Source: Clusia tigrina (taxonomy: Eukaryota > Arthropoda > Insecta > Diptera > Clusiidae). From it: DNA of 64,000 nt. Shown here in pieces: positions 11,279 to 22,552 of this stretch. Made by a program: the position numbers and the translations under genes. The number at the start of each line of letters is the position of its first letter. Position 1 is the stretch's first letter. The notes below the pieces were generated by a model that saw nothing but the letters and a program-made list of their open reading frames with translations, was not told the origin of the DNA and searched no databases. The stretch spans positions 141,264,291 to 141,328,290 of the forward strand of contig OV050030.1 in assembly GCA_920105625.2 (NCBI GenBank). The letters run 5' to 3'.

Positions 11279-12637
11279 GTGTCCACTGGCAATTTGCCAG
11301 TCGAAGCAGCAGAGAGCAGAGCCAGGTCCTACTCTCCCGCTCTCCTAAACGACACCACTACGAATGCTTCACTACCTTGGAGTGTCCAATGCGCGACACC
11401 CTCTACTATTATGGAACATTATCCACCAAACACAACATCAGGAATAACAACAACAACGCAAAGCGCTTGTACTGTAACCATAGCCGCGACAGCGAAAAGT
11501 AGAATGCAAAATACGAGCGCAATGATCATGTCTACTGACACAACAACACCAATTACAACAGCAACAATTAACACGCAAGTACAAAACTCAAATAATAGAA
11601 ACACTAACAAAACTTCAGTGGAGAGTAGAAGAAAGCGAAACCGCGAAAAGCAATCGCCAAACAAATGAACGGACCAAAATAGCAACAACAAAAGACAGAA
11701 AACCAAACCACTGAGCGCGACACAAGCAACACTAAAAGAATATTGGCTGAGTAAGTGAATCGCTCCAAATACATCAAACAGGTTCGAACTACTAACACTA
11801 AATGACAGAACTGATGAACAAAATAACAGTGGGACAAAAACAAATTCAACCATACAGAAACAAATAACAAAGCATCCTCAAAAACCACCACCCATATATA
11901 TACAAAACGGAGAAAATATTAATGCACTAACTAAAGCTCTAAATCAGCTACCAAATACAAATTACGAGATGAAAGCTCTGAAGAAAAACGAAGTCAAAAT
12001 ACAGCCGACTGAATCTGTGCATTACACAAGCATAATAAAATTGCTTAAGCAAAAAGAAACCAAACATTATACATTTAAGCCAAAAGAACAACGTGGACTT
12101 AAGGTAATTTTACAAAATATGCATTACTCAACGGAAAAAGACGACATTATAGCTGAACTGGCAGAGCTAGGACACGAAATACTAAACATTCACAACTTGC
12201 AAAAAAATAGACAACCACTTCCTTTATTCTCGCTGGAACTTAAACCAAACGATAACAACAAAGACATCTATTCCTTAACCCATCTTCTATACTGCAAAGT
12301 AAATTTCGAACCACCACACCAAAAAAGAACTATTCCACAATGCACAAATTGCCAAAAATATGGACACACAAAAAACTATTGTACTAAAGACCCTGTGTGT
12401 GTCAAATGTGCAGGTAACCACAGCACAATTAAATGTAATATCCAAAGCGATATGAAACAGCAAATTAAATGCGCTCTCTGCAATGAAAACCACACAGCTA
12501 ACTACAAAGGCTGTATGATTTACAAATCACTACAAATTAAAAAATATCCAACTTTACGTAAAAAAGAAATCCCTCCAACTAAAGAACAAAATTTTGCTGA
12601 ACCATCTATAAATATACCCACAGTACAAAACACATAA
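11279..12637 (+). pseudogene. LINE A ORF1 (gag-like nucleocapsid)
   Basis: ORF1 proteins of Jockey LINEs bind the element RNA. The first frame (11279-11668) is Thr/Asn-rich low-complexity sequence. After a broken stretch (11669-11968, several stops) the frame from 11969 holds an RRM-like region (GLKVILQNMHYSTEKDDIIA) and then three Cys/His knuckles: CTNCQKYGHTKNYC, CVKCAGNHSTIKC and CALCNENHTANYKGC. This 'CxxCxxxGHT..YC' triplet followed by HTANYKGC is characteristic of the group. A stop at 12635-12637 cuts off the C-terminal tail, which continues in another frame. Confidence 0.8.
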
Positions 12638-12653
12638 AAACTACACACCTGGA

Positions 12654-12860
12654 ATGTCATATGCTAAAGTAGCAGCGATAAATACAGTAGCAGACTTAAC
12701 TCAAAACCTTAACGCAGCAGCAAACAGCATGTCATCAACACAGAATAACGACGATCTATCAGATTTAAAAATAATGATGAAACAATTAATAACTCAAATG
12801 ACAAGTATGATGAACATTGTGACACTGCTTGTATCAAAACTAGATGGGTTCCAGAAATAA
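12654..12860 (+). pseudogene. LINE A ORF1 C-terminal tail
   Basis: The frame begins MSYAKVAA, the SYA.V motif that follows the knuckles in many Jockey ORF1 proteins, and continues with a heptad-like stretch rich in Met and Leu (DLKIMMKQLITQMTSMMNIV). It is out of frame with the knuckle part by a single indel near 12635. Its end overlaps the ORF2 start by 17 bases, as expected for termination-reinitiation coupling. Confidence 0.65.
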
Positions 12861-13540
12861 AATAACTTTTGCTATTTGGAACGCCAATGGCCTATCACGC
12901 CACTTACTAGAACTTAAAACGTTTATGTACGAAAATTCAATCGATATTGTGCTAATATCTGAAACGCATACTACTGATAGAAGCTATAATGACATACCAA
13001 ACTATAACATTTATTATACACATCATCGTGACAATCGAGCCCACGGAGGGACAGCAATTATCATAAAAAAATCTATTAGGTGCCTAGAACTAGAAGGATA
13101 TAAATCACATCATATCCAAGCAACCTCAATAGAGATAAGTGATTTGAGAGGGCCAATTACTGTGTCAGCTGTATACTGTCCACCCAAACATAACAACACA
13201 AAGGCTCAATACATAGACTATTTAAAATCATTGGGTCGTTACATAGCTGGAGGAGACTATAATGCAAAAAATTCCATATGGGGCTCAAGACTGACAAACG
13301 TGAAAGGTCGCCAACTACTAGACGCTATAAAAGAGAATAATAGTCGCTTTATTAGCACGGGAGAACCAACTTATTGGCCAACAGACAACAAAAAATTACC
13401 TGATTTAATTGATTTCTGTGTTACAAAAAACATATTGCACGACCACTTAACAATAAAAACATGTCTAGATTTATCATCAGACCATTCTCCAATTCTATTG
13501 ACCCTTCAAAGCAAACCGGATACAATAATTTCACGTTTAC
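12844..13540 (+). pseudogene. LINE A ORF2, endonuclease domain only
   Basis: The frame encodes an AP-endonuclease-like domain, which nicks target DNA for target-primed reverse transcription. Motifs in order are AIWNANGL, VLISETHTTD (catalytic Glu), AHGGTAIIIK, VSAVYCPP, GGDYNAKNSIWGS (Asp and Asn), PDLIDFCVTK and LSSDHSPILL (Asp-His pair). All visible catalytic residues are intact. Coding stops about ten residues after SDHSP, where the dispersed repeat begins, so RT is absent. Confidence 0.85.
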
Positions 13541-13914
13541 ACACATTATGCTTTCTCATGGCTTGGCAAATCTTTTTTATACGCAAAACCATAAATGACT
13601 TATGTTAAGCCCCACATTCCGTATAAAAAACCTTTGCCATACAGAAATTTCACTCTTGTGTTTTTTACCCCAGCCACACAAAACAGAAAATAAAAATTTG
13701 ATTTCAAATCATTCGCTTCTGCTATGAGCACACACTAAATTATTCATACGAATGTGCAAACAACAATAGCCATGTATGTGGCTGACGATGGATACATATT
13801 CACGACTGCTTCTTGAAATTGCCGATCATGTTTCCAATGTGGCTGCCATACACTTCAATATGTTGATTCTCACTCAAGAAAGCAATGAAAGGTCTTTCTG
13901 TATATTGTCTTTGG
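13541..13914 (+). repeat. dispersed non-coding repeat, copy 2
   Basis: Same orientation and layout as the 2274-2657 copy, from CACATTATGCTT to TATTGTCTTTGG. It starts exactly where the LINE endonuclease frame breaks off. Its near-start inverted repeat pairs GGCAAATCTTTTTTATACG (13567-13585) with a segment near 13622-13640, slightly better than in copy 1. Confidence 0.7.
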
Positions 13915-14039
13915 AGCCACCACTTTGTTGGTTTCAGTCGTTAGTGCGAACTGAGCTTGCTTCTCTCGCCTCTGTCGTTATCACCCCATGACGTTAGTAA
14001 TTGTGAGTAATTCCCATACATACAATTCCTAAAACTAGG

Positions 14040-14423
14040 CCATACCTGACAACTCGACCAATTATGTAACTGTATTGTTTGCCCGTAACCGTCATGGTAC
14101 GTTCCTAGTGGATGGTCTTTCTTATCAATAGGTAATAAGAAGCCTTCCTTCTTGCCGCTTTTAGTGCTTGTTACAAAACACTCTATGCAATTCTTTAATA
14201 TTTTTCCCATGTTCGATTCTAATTACGGAATATAATACTCTTTCTCTACGCAATCAGGTGTTCTGTGGACTGAGAAGCGTCCCTGTCTATGTACAACCTG
14301 AATTATCTCTCCCTCCAACGAATTCGGGATGACTATCAATTCCCTATTGTGATATTTGTATAGTATATCACCATGAATTAAAAAATCTTCGTAACTGGAA
14401 TTCTCATATTTTGCGTATAGCAC
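14040..14423 (-). pseudogene. host gypsy integrase N-terminal part
   Basis: Two frames carry the integrase zinc finger. The H-H pair is in IIQVVHRQGRFSVHRTPDCVE (the second His after the usual spacing) and the C-C pair is in KNCIECFVTSTKSGKKEG. The next segment, HPLGTYHDGYG, is the 'PL.TYH.D' stretch leading to the first catalytic aspartate. After it the frame degenerates. A frameshift separates the H-H from the C-C part at about 14210-14225. Confidence 0.7.
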
Positions 14424-14933
14424 GATTCCATTTATCGTTTAATTGAGCTTCTGTCAGCTTGTGCCGTAGTGAGGCGTTTATCAACATGCAACTAAGTCTG
14501 CTAAGGGCATCAGCATGCTTCATTTGCATTCCCGACCAATGTTCCACTGTGTAAATTATCTCGTAAAGTAACATTGCCCACCTAGCGACTCGCTCGGTAA
14601 GTCTTTCCTCTCTAAAGTTATTGCAAAAACGTACAGTCTGTCACTATTTTAAATGCTGACACGTAATCTCTCCATTTATTAAGAGCCTCCACTATCGCCA
14701 GGCTTTCAAGCTCATAAGAGTGGTAGTTTGCTTCCGATGATTTTGTTTTTCGGCTCATGTACATTACCGGGTGGAACTGTTTGTCCTCTGACTCTTGCTG
14801 TAAAAGAACTACCCGAACCAGTATTTAGAGGTATCTGCATGAATTTCTATGACGCCTTTCGGATCATACAGCTTCAAAACCGGAGAGAGCTTTCTTGAGT
14901 TGCTGAAAAGCGATAGTTTGCTAATTTCCTAAT
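14424..14933 (-). pseudogene. host gypsy RNase H, heavily broken
   Basis: No long open frame exists, but translated pieces in shifting frames fit the RNase H of gypsy elements: an IEIHADTSKYWFG-like piece (D), SRKTKSSEANYHSYELESL (E) and FKIVTDC near 14640, followed by LTERVARWAMLLYE and the ADALSRL-type stretch near 14500. Several stops and at least two indels are present. Confidence 0.6.
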
Positions 14934-15620
14934 TTAAAATGTACATTTTTCCTCAGTAAATGAGTCGAACAGTTTTGCCATCAGTGCGTAGTTCTTAATA
15001 AATCTATGAAAGTATGATGTTAGCCCCACAAACCTTTGAACTTCCTTTTGATCGTTCGGTATTTTGAATGCTTCTACTGCTCGCACTTTCTCTAACATTG
15101 GTCGCACTTTGTTGTTTTCGATTATATAACCGAGACAATCTACCTTGCTTTTCAGAAAACTACACATTTTCCATTTTATACGCTGCCCTGCTTTTGGCGC
15201 TACATTCAAAACCTTTCTTAGCTTCAATATACACTCTGCCTCGACTGCTGATGGAATCATTAAATCATCCATGTAAATAATGGTAGTCCCGTCATTCATC
15301 ATCTCTCTAAATATTGCGGTTATGTCCCTGCAAAAAACTGCGGGCGATTTCGATATTCCGAATGGCACGTAAAAAAATTCGTACTGGCCCTTGTTTGTAA
15401 GAAATGCCGTATATTGTCGTGACCTTTCTTCCAGGGGAACATAAAAATATCCATTTTCTAAATTTAATGTGCCATGGGAAAATTGTCGTTTACAACCTTC
15501 TCGTTTAGATTCCGCTAGTCACAACAAAGTCGTTTGGTTCTGTCTTTTTTACCTGCCAACACAACTGGAGAAGCATAGTTGGAATTACTCATAGTAATTA
15601 TACCTTCGTCTAATCAAGTT
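14934..15620 (-). pseudogene. host gypsy reverse transcriptase
   Basis: The open part (14934-15368) begins within FYVPFGISKSPAVFCRDI and holds the active site TTIIYMDDLMI, FLKSKVDCLGYIIENNKV and RFVGLTSYFHRFIKNYA, the usual order of gypsy RT. Upstream, pieces such as LDEGIITMSNSNYASPVVL (about 15540-15620) mark the RT N terminus, but stops and a frameshift occur near 15470-15520. The YMDD box is intact. Confidence 0.8.
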
Positions 15621-15912
15621 TTTATCTGTGCTTCGATAAACTTCTGCTCCTCGTAGGACGTTCTCGTAGGACGTTGTTACACTGATATATAATGCGTTAG
15701 TACAATTTTCATCTGAACCGAAGATTGTATAAGCTTCAGTGGTACATACTGCCTAACGAGTTCTTCAATAGCAGCCGAATAACATTTACTGAGCTAGGTA
15801 GTATTGTGAACCTTCTACCTCCTCAACCTGTAGACATAATCCTGGAAATTCTACAATCAACTCCCTTATAATACTCTTTGAGCCTCTCTTTCCTTTATAT
15901 TTGGTTTGTTTA

Positions 15913-15916
15913 TACA
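15913..15916. repeat. 4-bp target duplication TACA (left)
   Basis: TACA directly precedes the AGTTAATG start of the left LTR and is repeated at 22861-22864 directly after the right LTR. Errantiviruses make 4-bp duplications at TA-rich sites of this kind. Confidence 0.85.
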
Positions 15917-16236
15917 AGTTAATGCAACAAACATTTATATCAAGCAAAAGGCGAAGGTACCCAACACCTGCACCTGCTGCCAAACCGTACCAAGTAGCTG
16001 ACTCAACGGATACGGCAAATTTACACGTTCCCGTGGGAAACGCCAACGCAAGCATTCTTCCATCAGCGATAATTGAGCAGCTGCAGTTCAACCCCCAACG
16101 GATTGCAGGTGGCCGAGGTTACATTTAAGCTTATAAAAATTGTTAAGTTCAGTTCTAAATTTATTTCCAGACTGTGTAGTTTAAAACTAAATAAATATAT
16201 TTGTTTTTTATTAAAAAAACCTAAGTGGTTTTAACT
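15917..16236 (+). repeat. errantivirus 5' LTR (320 bp)
   Basis: Begins AGTTAATGCAAC and ends GTGGTTTTAACT, with AGTTAA/TTAACT inverted ends, the form seen in the 17.6/297/ZAM group of gypsy-related elements. It matches the right LTR (22553-22860) over its length with about a dozen substitutions and a 12-base difference near 16175-16186. The homologous frames in the LTRs (for example 15901-16128) are not regarded as genes. Confidence 0.9.
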
Positions 16237-16254
16237 GGCGCACGAGCAGGGACC
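16236..16254 (+). promoter_or_regulatory. errantivirus primer-binding site
   Basis: TGGCGCACGAGCAGGGACC starts at the last base of the LTR. TGG pairs with a tRNA CCA end, and TGGCGCA matches the first seven bases of the tRNA-Ser type site used by the 17.6/297 group; the rest is less clear. Confidence 0.6.
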
Positions 16255-16416
16255 AACTGAAGAGTATCTTTTTTTTAAAAAATTAAGAATTTCGTCCTAG
16301 AAGGTCCTCAAGCAGTACCGCGACGATATATTCTGACGTTGGTATCAAAAACATCTTTCAGTCGGTTTATACTGTGCCCTAAAGTAGTGTCCGTTTTAAC
16401 CAACTATTTAGCCATT

Positions 16417-16570
16417 GTCCCCAAATGGTACCAGTGCTAAAGTGAAAAGTGCAGCCAGTGTCCCCAAGCGGTACCAGTGCTAAAGTGAAAAGTGTAGCCC
16501 GTGTCCCCAAGTGGTACCAGTGCTAAAGTTAAAAGTCCAGCCAATGTCCCCAAGTGGTTCTAGTGCTCAC
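16417..16570 (+). repeat. 43-bp tandem repeat in errantivirus leader
   Basis: About 3.6 copies of a 43-bp unit containing GTCCCCAA.TGGTACCAGTG and GCTAAAGTGAAAAGT start at 16417, 16460, 16503 and 16546. They lie between the primer site and gag, in the untranslated leader. Confidence 0.85.
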
Positions 16571-17464
16571 AACAGTTAGAGGAGGAAAGAGGCCCCCAAG
16601 TAACTGCAGAATTTCTGCAGGCGAAAGGGAAGTGTTGATCGCTTTTTTGATTTAGATATTTAAGATTTATTAAAATAAACAAAAATATATTTTTAAGAGA
16701 AAGGAAGAAATATACCCTTTAACAAAACATAAAATAATACATAAAATTTATATAATAATGTGAATTTAATCAACAAAATTAAAGAAACCAGCTTAAATGA
16801 ATAAAAATAAATAATTTATAAAAAAATTTTTAAAAACATATACTGAACGAAAAATATATCCTACAAAATAAATAGGAAAAATAAAATATAAAATTAAAAA
16901 GAAAATTTATAATAAAACATTTTCTGAACGAAAAATATATCCTACAAAATAAATAGGAAAAATAAAATATAAAAGAAAAATTTATAATAAATCAATATAA
17001 TAATAAATATATAATTTTATTTCTTAAGAATAATAAAATACTACTTAATTTATATTAAATTGCAAAGAGGCCGTATTTTAATATATCCTTAAATAATAAA
17101 AAATCCTTTTTCCCTATAAGCTTTCAACGCGTAGTGAAACCAGATTTTAAAAAGGCCGAAAACAAACAACTATATAAAAATAAGCCTTATGAAAAAACAG
17201 TGTAATTGTCAGTGAAAAATAAAAAGGAAAGTGAAAACACCAAACCAATTTACGACGGATACACCAGAAATCAATATTAAAACTCACCATTTACTCACCA
17301 TCAATCAGTATGCTGTTATATTTTATTCTGTTTTATAGTTTTATATAAGTCATTGTAGAAATAATAATAAGATTTAATAATATAAAAATAAGAATTTGTA
17401 CACTTGATCTAAGAAATAAGATATAATTATAATACAATTTAAAAAGTAAAACTGTACCTTAATC
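16571..17464 (+). other. errantivirus A/T-rich leader with 81-bp duplication
   Basis: The untranslated leader is very A-rich. An 81-bp direct duplication (CTGAACGAAAAATATATCCT at 16843 and again at 16924) lies in it. No reading frame is seen before the gag ATG at 17465. Confidence 0.6.
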
Positions 17465-18051
17465 ATGGCTAACCCAAATTTGATACGTCCTCCTGTGCTT
17501 AATATCAACTCGAATATTAATCCTAATCCCAACTCTATTCCAGGACCAAATCCTCCAATCCTTACTGCTGAATTGGAAGCAGCAATATCCTCAATAGTGA
17601 GTCGCGCCCTACAACTCGAATAATTAGGGATATTATAAATCCAGCTTCCGATTTCTATAATATAAACGACCAAGTTATTGATCCTCAGTATAGTTACCGT
17701 CTGTCCGATCTCGATAGAATACCAGATGTTGTCCGAAGCCTACAGGATTTCTCAGGAAATCCTGGAGAATACGGCTCTTGGAAGAAGAGCGTAGAACGTG
17801 TCCTTGACATATACGAGTCTATGATAGGCACACCTCCTAACAAGATGCAAAGAAATTTTCATGTCAGCACTGGAAACGTAGATGAGGAATCACATTACCA
17901 AGAGGCATTGACAACTCAGGATACAGATTTCGCTGATTACACCGAAAATTTCGAAAAATACGAAGTCGGTTCAGTCTCAAGTGCAAATGAAACTGTCGAT
18001 TATACCGACATACCTATTTTGAGTGTCGAACGAAGAGCGGACAAATGCTAA
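17465..18051 (+). pseudogene. errantivirus gag remnant
   Basis: Gag forms the particle shell. The ATG at 17465 (MANPNLIRPPVLN) opens an Asn/Pro-rich start that meets a stop near 17620; the matching sequence continues in another frame with a capsid-like region (VVRSLQDFSGNPGEYGSWKK) ending near 17820. The next frame (17821-18051) resembles the acidic C-terminal tail (NFHVSTGNVDEESHY). Most of the capsid and nucleic-acid-binding region is missing between them. Length is under half the usual for the group. Confidence 0.65.
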
Positions 18052-18420
18052 AAATTGTAATCGATACTGGTTCCAACAAGAACTACATTCAGTCCTCACT
18101 TGTTATCAATCCAATTTAAAATGAGCAACCCTTTTTCGCAAATTCAATAGCGGGTAATGTCGAAATTACCCATCATAGAGTTATAAACCTCTTTGGTCAA
18201 AAGGATTGCGATTTAAATTTTTTTATTTTACCGTCACTCCGATCATTTCATGGTATTTTAGGCAATGACAGCTTAAAAGAATTGTCTGCCGTTATTCATA
18301 TTAAACTTAATGTTATGGTTATCAGAAATGAGGTTAACATTAAGATTAAAGAGCACATCTCACAGGCCATTAATACAATTAATATTCGCACCTACCATTT
18401 AACTTCCGATTAAAAAATTC
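18045..18420 (+). pseudogene. errantivirus protease
   Basis: The retroviral aspartic protease motif KIVIDTGSNKNYI is intact near 18050-18085, in the same frame as RT. A stop falls about 22 codons after the motif. LPSLRSFHGILGNDSLKEL (about 18230-18285) is the conserved C-terminal G(I/L)LG part, so the fold is recognisable but the frame is not continuous. Confidence 0.7.
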
Positions 18421-18542
18421 CGTCAACAATGTCTTCTCAAAGTACCCCAGTTTATTTTTCGATCCAGACGAGAGACTCACCTACACTACCACGGTAGAAG
18501 GTAACCTCAACCCCAGTATACTCCAAATACTACCCGTACCCA

Positions 18543-19300
18543 ATGTCCTTAAAGGAAGAAGTAGACATACAAATTAAAAAACCTCTCAATGATGGTATTA
18601 TCAGAAAATCACAGTCACCTTACAATTCACCTGTATGGATAGTACCCAAAAAACCAGACGCTTCTGGGGAAAAGAAGTACAGAGTAGTAATTGACTATAG
18701 GAAGCTAAATGCTGTAACTATTTCAGATAGGTATCCTGTAATAAACGAGGCTCTTGCTCAATTAGGGAATAATACACTATTTTCCGTCCTAGACCTTAAA
18801 AGCGGTATCCATCAGATACCACTTAATGAGTCTGATATTGAGAAAACTGGATTTTCAATTACCAGCGGGAAATACGAGTTCACTCGTTTACCTTTGGGAT
18901 TGAAAAATGCACCTGCCTTTTTCCAAAGAGCACTCGACGATATCCTTCAAGAACATATCGGGAAAAGATGCTATATATATATAGACGATATCATCATTTT
19001 CGGGAAAGATGAAGTAACTCATTTACAAAATGTCGAGAAAATTTTTCAAACTTTGGTAAAGGCAAACATGAAATGCCAACTCGATAAATGCGAATTTCTA
19101 AAAGACGAAATAGAATTTCTTGAATTCATTGTGTCTGCAAAAGGTATTAAAACTAATCCGAAAAAAATTTAAGCTATACAAAATTTCCCTGCTCCAAAAT
19201 CTTTAAGAGATAGCTCCTTTCTCGGTTTTTCCGGATATTACCGTCGGTTTATCAAAGACTATTTTAAACTTGCCAAACCTATAACGGCCCTTTTAAGAGG
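18543..19300 (+). pseudogene. errantivirus reverse transcriptase
   Basis: The frame runs 210 codons: DGIIRKSQSPYNSPVWIVPK, YRVVIDYRKLNAVTI, LFSVLDLKSGIHQIPL (first catalytic Asp), FEFTRLPLGL-type YEFTRLPLGLKNAPAFFQRA, and the active site RCYIYIDDIIIF. It ends at a TAA (19170-19172) inside the KA(I) motif; homology continues in the same frame (SLRDSSFLGFSGYYRRFIKD) to about 19300, so this is a nonsense change. Confidence 0.85.
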
Positions 19301-19780
19301 GGAAGACGACGCATGTCCAAAAACCTATCAAAAAGAAACTTATTGATTTCAATGAAGATGCAAACCAGGCAAAATTAAAAAACTCTCTCGTGTAAGGATA
19401 TTATGCTTTCTTATCCTGATTTTGCTAAAGAATTCCAGCTCACAACAGATGCTTCCAACTATGCCGTTGGAGCTGTGCTCTCACAGGAAGATAAACCTAT
19501 TATGTTTATTTCAAGGACTCTTTCTAAAGCCGAGGAGCATTACGCCGCGAACGAGAAAGAAATGCTTGCTATTGTTATATGGCTCGGCTAAGGTCAAGAT
19601 ATTTACGGATCACCAGCCCCTGACTTATGCACTTAGCAATAAGAACAATAATGCCAAGATGAAAAGGTGGAAAGCGATACTTGAAGAGTACAACCACGAA
19701 CTGGTCTACAAACCAGGTAAAATGAACGTCGTCGCTGATGCCCTTTCGAGACCACCGCAAACATCACAAGTAAATACAAT
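19300..19780 (+). pseudogene. errantivirus RNase H
   Basis: The 19403-19591 frame has FQLTTDASNYAVGAVLSQ (catalytic Asp) and AEEHYAANEKEMLAI (catalytic Glu). After a frameshift near 19590 the domain continues with KVKIFTDHQPLTYAL and ends in GKMNVVADALSRPPQ. Another indel near 19310-19400 separates it from RT. Catalytic residues are visible but no single frame covers the domain. Confidence 0.8.
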
Positions 19781-21053
19781 GACCTCAACACAGCATAGTG
19801 ATGACAGCTCAAGCCACAACCTGATCCCGACTGTAGAAGCTCCTATAAATGCGTTTAAAAACCAAATTTTTCTAAATAAAGGAGATAAATGCGATTATGA
19901 TTTTAAGAAAGGCCACAGACACACTATTACCCATACAAATTACGACGAAAGTAACTTAACTTCCACTTTAAAGAAATTTCTAAATCCTAGCGTAATAAAT
20001 GGCATTTTCACAACAGAAGAAAAATATTCTGGAAAAATCCAGAATATTTATCCACTTCACTTTTCAAAATACAAGGCCCGTTATACTCAAACGAAAGTAC
20101 AAGACATCATTTTACAATCCGAACAGGACGAATTAATAATCAAAGAACACAAAAGAGCACACAGGAATCCGCGAGAAAATAAAATACAATTACTACAGAA
20201 ATGCTATTTCCCAAGCATGAATGCCAAAACTACTAAAATAGTAAAACAATGCAAGACTTGTAAAGAAAACAGATATGACAGACATGCGAACAAGACAGAA
20301 CTCCAATCAACCCCTATCCCACAATATCCTGGTCACATAATCCACATTGATATATTTTCTACTGAAGGAAAGTTGGTTCTAACTGCTTTAGATAAATTTT
20401 CCAAATACGCACAGATAAAATTATTGACTTCAAGAGGAGTTCAAGACATAAAACCACCATTAAGAGAAATTCTATTCTCGTTCGATGTTCCCAAAGCAAT
20501 AGTTTTTGACAACGAGAAATCGTTAAATTCTGCAATGATATATTTCATGCTAAAGGATCAGTTAAAAATTGACATTTACCGAATACCCCCATACTCAAGC
20601 TCTCTAAACGGATAAATAGAAAAGTTCCACACAACCTTAACTGAAATCATGCGGTGTCTGAAAACTGACCAAATCTATCGGACTTTCTTAGAACTTCTAG
20701 AAAGATCAGTATATGAATATAATTACTATATACACTCTACCACTGGTAGAAGACCATTAGAGGTATTCTTTGGTAGAAACTTAAGTATAGATCCCGATCA
20801 GTTCGATGCAGCGAGAAGAGAAAATATATTAAATCTGCAGAGAAAACAAGCATGCAATTTAAAAAACCACAACAAAAAGAAACACCCTATTAAAAATTAT
20901 ACTGTAGGTAAGGTCATATTTGTCAAAATCAATAAGAGATTAGGCTCCAAACTTTCAAATAAATACAAAAAAGAAATAATGAAGGAAAATAGAAATACTA
21001 CCATTCTGACCCAATCAGGAAGAATAGTTTATAAGGACCACATTAGAAATTAG
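19781..21053 (+). pseudogene. errantivirus integrase
   Basis: The zinc-binding domain shows HKRAHRNPRENKIQ (H-H region) and CKTCKENRYDRH (C-C). Catalytic motifs are IIHIDIFSTEGK (Asp), AIVFDNEKSLNS (Asp) and IEKFHTTLTEIM (Glu). A TAA at 20613-20615, directly before that last motif where a Gln codon is usual, splits the frame; the same frame resumes and runs to 21053 with the C-terminal domain (GKVIFVKINKRLG, IVYKDHIRN). One nonsense codon is the only break. Confidence 0.85.
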
Positions 21054-21060
21054 ACAATTA

Positions 21061-22490
21061 AAATGTATTTATCCTTTCCAGTCCACCCCTTGCAGCCGCG
21101 GCAGCCAATATCCAAATATTAGATTATTCTAATACACAACTGGTGTCTTTCCACATTGGGATGGCTAAACTGGAAACTGGTACTTTTAAGATTATTCACG
21201 TCATAGACTAAGTGACGTTAATTCCACAATACATCAATAAATAGATAATAGTAATCCTATCCTACCTTTCCTTATCCAAATCGAAACCCAACTAAAAAAA
21301 TTAAAGCGAGGAAGGAGGGTTAACTAATCCTTAGATTTTATTGGATCAAAATGGAAATAGATCGCAGGTAATCCAAACCATGACGATCTTATACTTTTAG
21401 GCGGAAAAATAAATAATGTTATTAATAAAAATAATAAGCCAATCTTAAAAAATAAAGAGACTATTAATAGGATTAATGATATCTCTAATGTAACCAATAA
21501 GATGTTTAGGAATAGCGACACAATCCAGCATGAGATTGCAACTAACATTAAATATAAATTACAAATAATTAAGGAAGAATTAACAAATATTGAGTATGCT
21601 ATACATTGGGCTAAAGCCGGCATTATAAACTCGTATATTTTGTCAGACAAGGAATTAAAAATAGCTAAAAAAGTTTTTGAAAAAGATAATATCCCCTTTA
21701 TTAATATAGAAGAGGCATTTGAATTCGCAGATGTAAAAATAGCTTCAAATAGTTCAAAGTTAATCTATATAATAAATACCACAACCGATAATGAAATTTC
21801 TGAAGCCATCATTATTAAAAATATTAAAGAAAGGGAAACAATAAATAAAATTCTTTTCGAAAATATACTAATATCCGATGACAAAATATACGGCGTGAAA
21901 TATTATTGTAATTTGTAGAAGCAATAATATTATAGACATAAGTAATACTTCATGCATCCCAAATCTTTTGAAGAGTCGTCCATCCGATTGCATTAAAAGC
22001 AATAATCAACATGTACCTTCAGTTGAAATCATCGCCCCAGGAACCATCCTACTGAATCAACACAATGGCACAATTCTTGTCAACAAGGAAGAATTATTTA
22101 TCAATGGTTCATATGTGATCCAGTACCTCAACACATCCCTAGTAATCAAGAACCAAACGTACAATCAGAATGAAATCCACTACCCGCAATATTGCAACCA
22201 GCCACAACACCAGAAGTATATGAAGAAATTTTAACTCTGGAGATGATGAAGGAACTCCATTTGAACAATATAGAAGTACAATCACACTTACAACCAATAC
22301 TAGGTCAATTGCCGTCATAATAATCCTGATCCTTTTAACAATGATTAGGTATTGTCTAAAGAAGAAATCAGCGTCTCTTGAAATATCTACTGTGATCAAC
22401 CCAACTGAAAATACCACGACATCTATCATACAGATTCATCCCGAGGTTAGAAATCCACCACCTGAAAAAAATCCCGTGTAAGCCAAATAC
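21061..22490 (+). pseudogene. errantivirus env-like gene, broken
   Basis: Errantivirus env encodes an F-type membrane glycoprotein made from a spliced message; TTATCCTTTCCAG near 21069-21081 could be the acceptor. The longest open piece (21502-21918) is an Ile/Asn/Lys-rich, probably helical part. A second piece (21968-22234) lies in another frame, and a hydrophobic stretch near 22300-22345 fits the C-terminal membrane anchor, followed by a short tail ending near 22482. Several stops and indels make it non-functional. Similarity is by position and composition more than by motif. Confidence 0.6.
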
Positions 22491-22539
22491 CTTTATTCTA
22501 AAGTGACCCAAGAGATTCGAACGACGAGGACGATCGTTT

Positions 22540-22552
22540 TTAAAGGTGGAGG
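22540..22552 (+). promoter_or_regulatory. errantivirus polypurine tract
   Basis: AAAGGTGGAGG lies directly before the right LTR, the place where plus-strand DNA synthesis is primed. Confidence 0.75.

Larger units (their letters stand above)
10986..13540 (+). mobile_element. Jockey-type LINE A, truncated in ORF2
   Basis: A 5' untranslated stretch (about 10990-11270), an ORF1 with Cys/His knuckles (11279-12860) and an ORF2 that starts 17 bases before ORF1 ends (12844) give the layout of Jockey-superfamily non-LTR retrotransposons. Only the endonuclease part of ORF2 remains; at about 13540 the element stops and the dispersed repeat begins. Unlike most LINE copies this one keeps its 5' part and has lost its 3' part. 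The 5' limit is uncertain; CAGTGACGGTCGG near 10989 is a possible start. Confidence 0.75.
13990..15912 (-). mobile_element. host Ty3/gypsy element, 3' part (IN, RNase H, RT)
   Basis: This is the downstream half of an old gypsy-type element on the minus strand, interrupted at 15913-22864 by an errantivirus. In element order it holds the start of RT (15912-15370), RT core (14934-15368), RNase H (about 14430-14930) and the integrase zinc-binding domain (14040-14423). Beyond about 14040 the integrase core cannot be followed and no LTR was found before the dispersed repeat at 13914, so the 3' end is lost. Confidence 0.75.

Noticed and set aside
11419..11891. Hydrophobic minus-strand frames of 95-144 codons
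   Set aside because: Antisense shadows of the Thr/Asn-rich LINE A ORF1.
15786..16128. Frames in the errantivirus LTRs (repeated at 22368-22764)
   Set aside because: They lie in LTR sequence present twice and cross the LTR boundary; no protein is expected.
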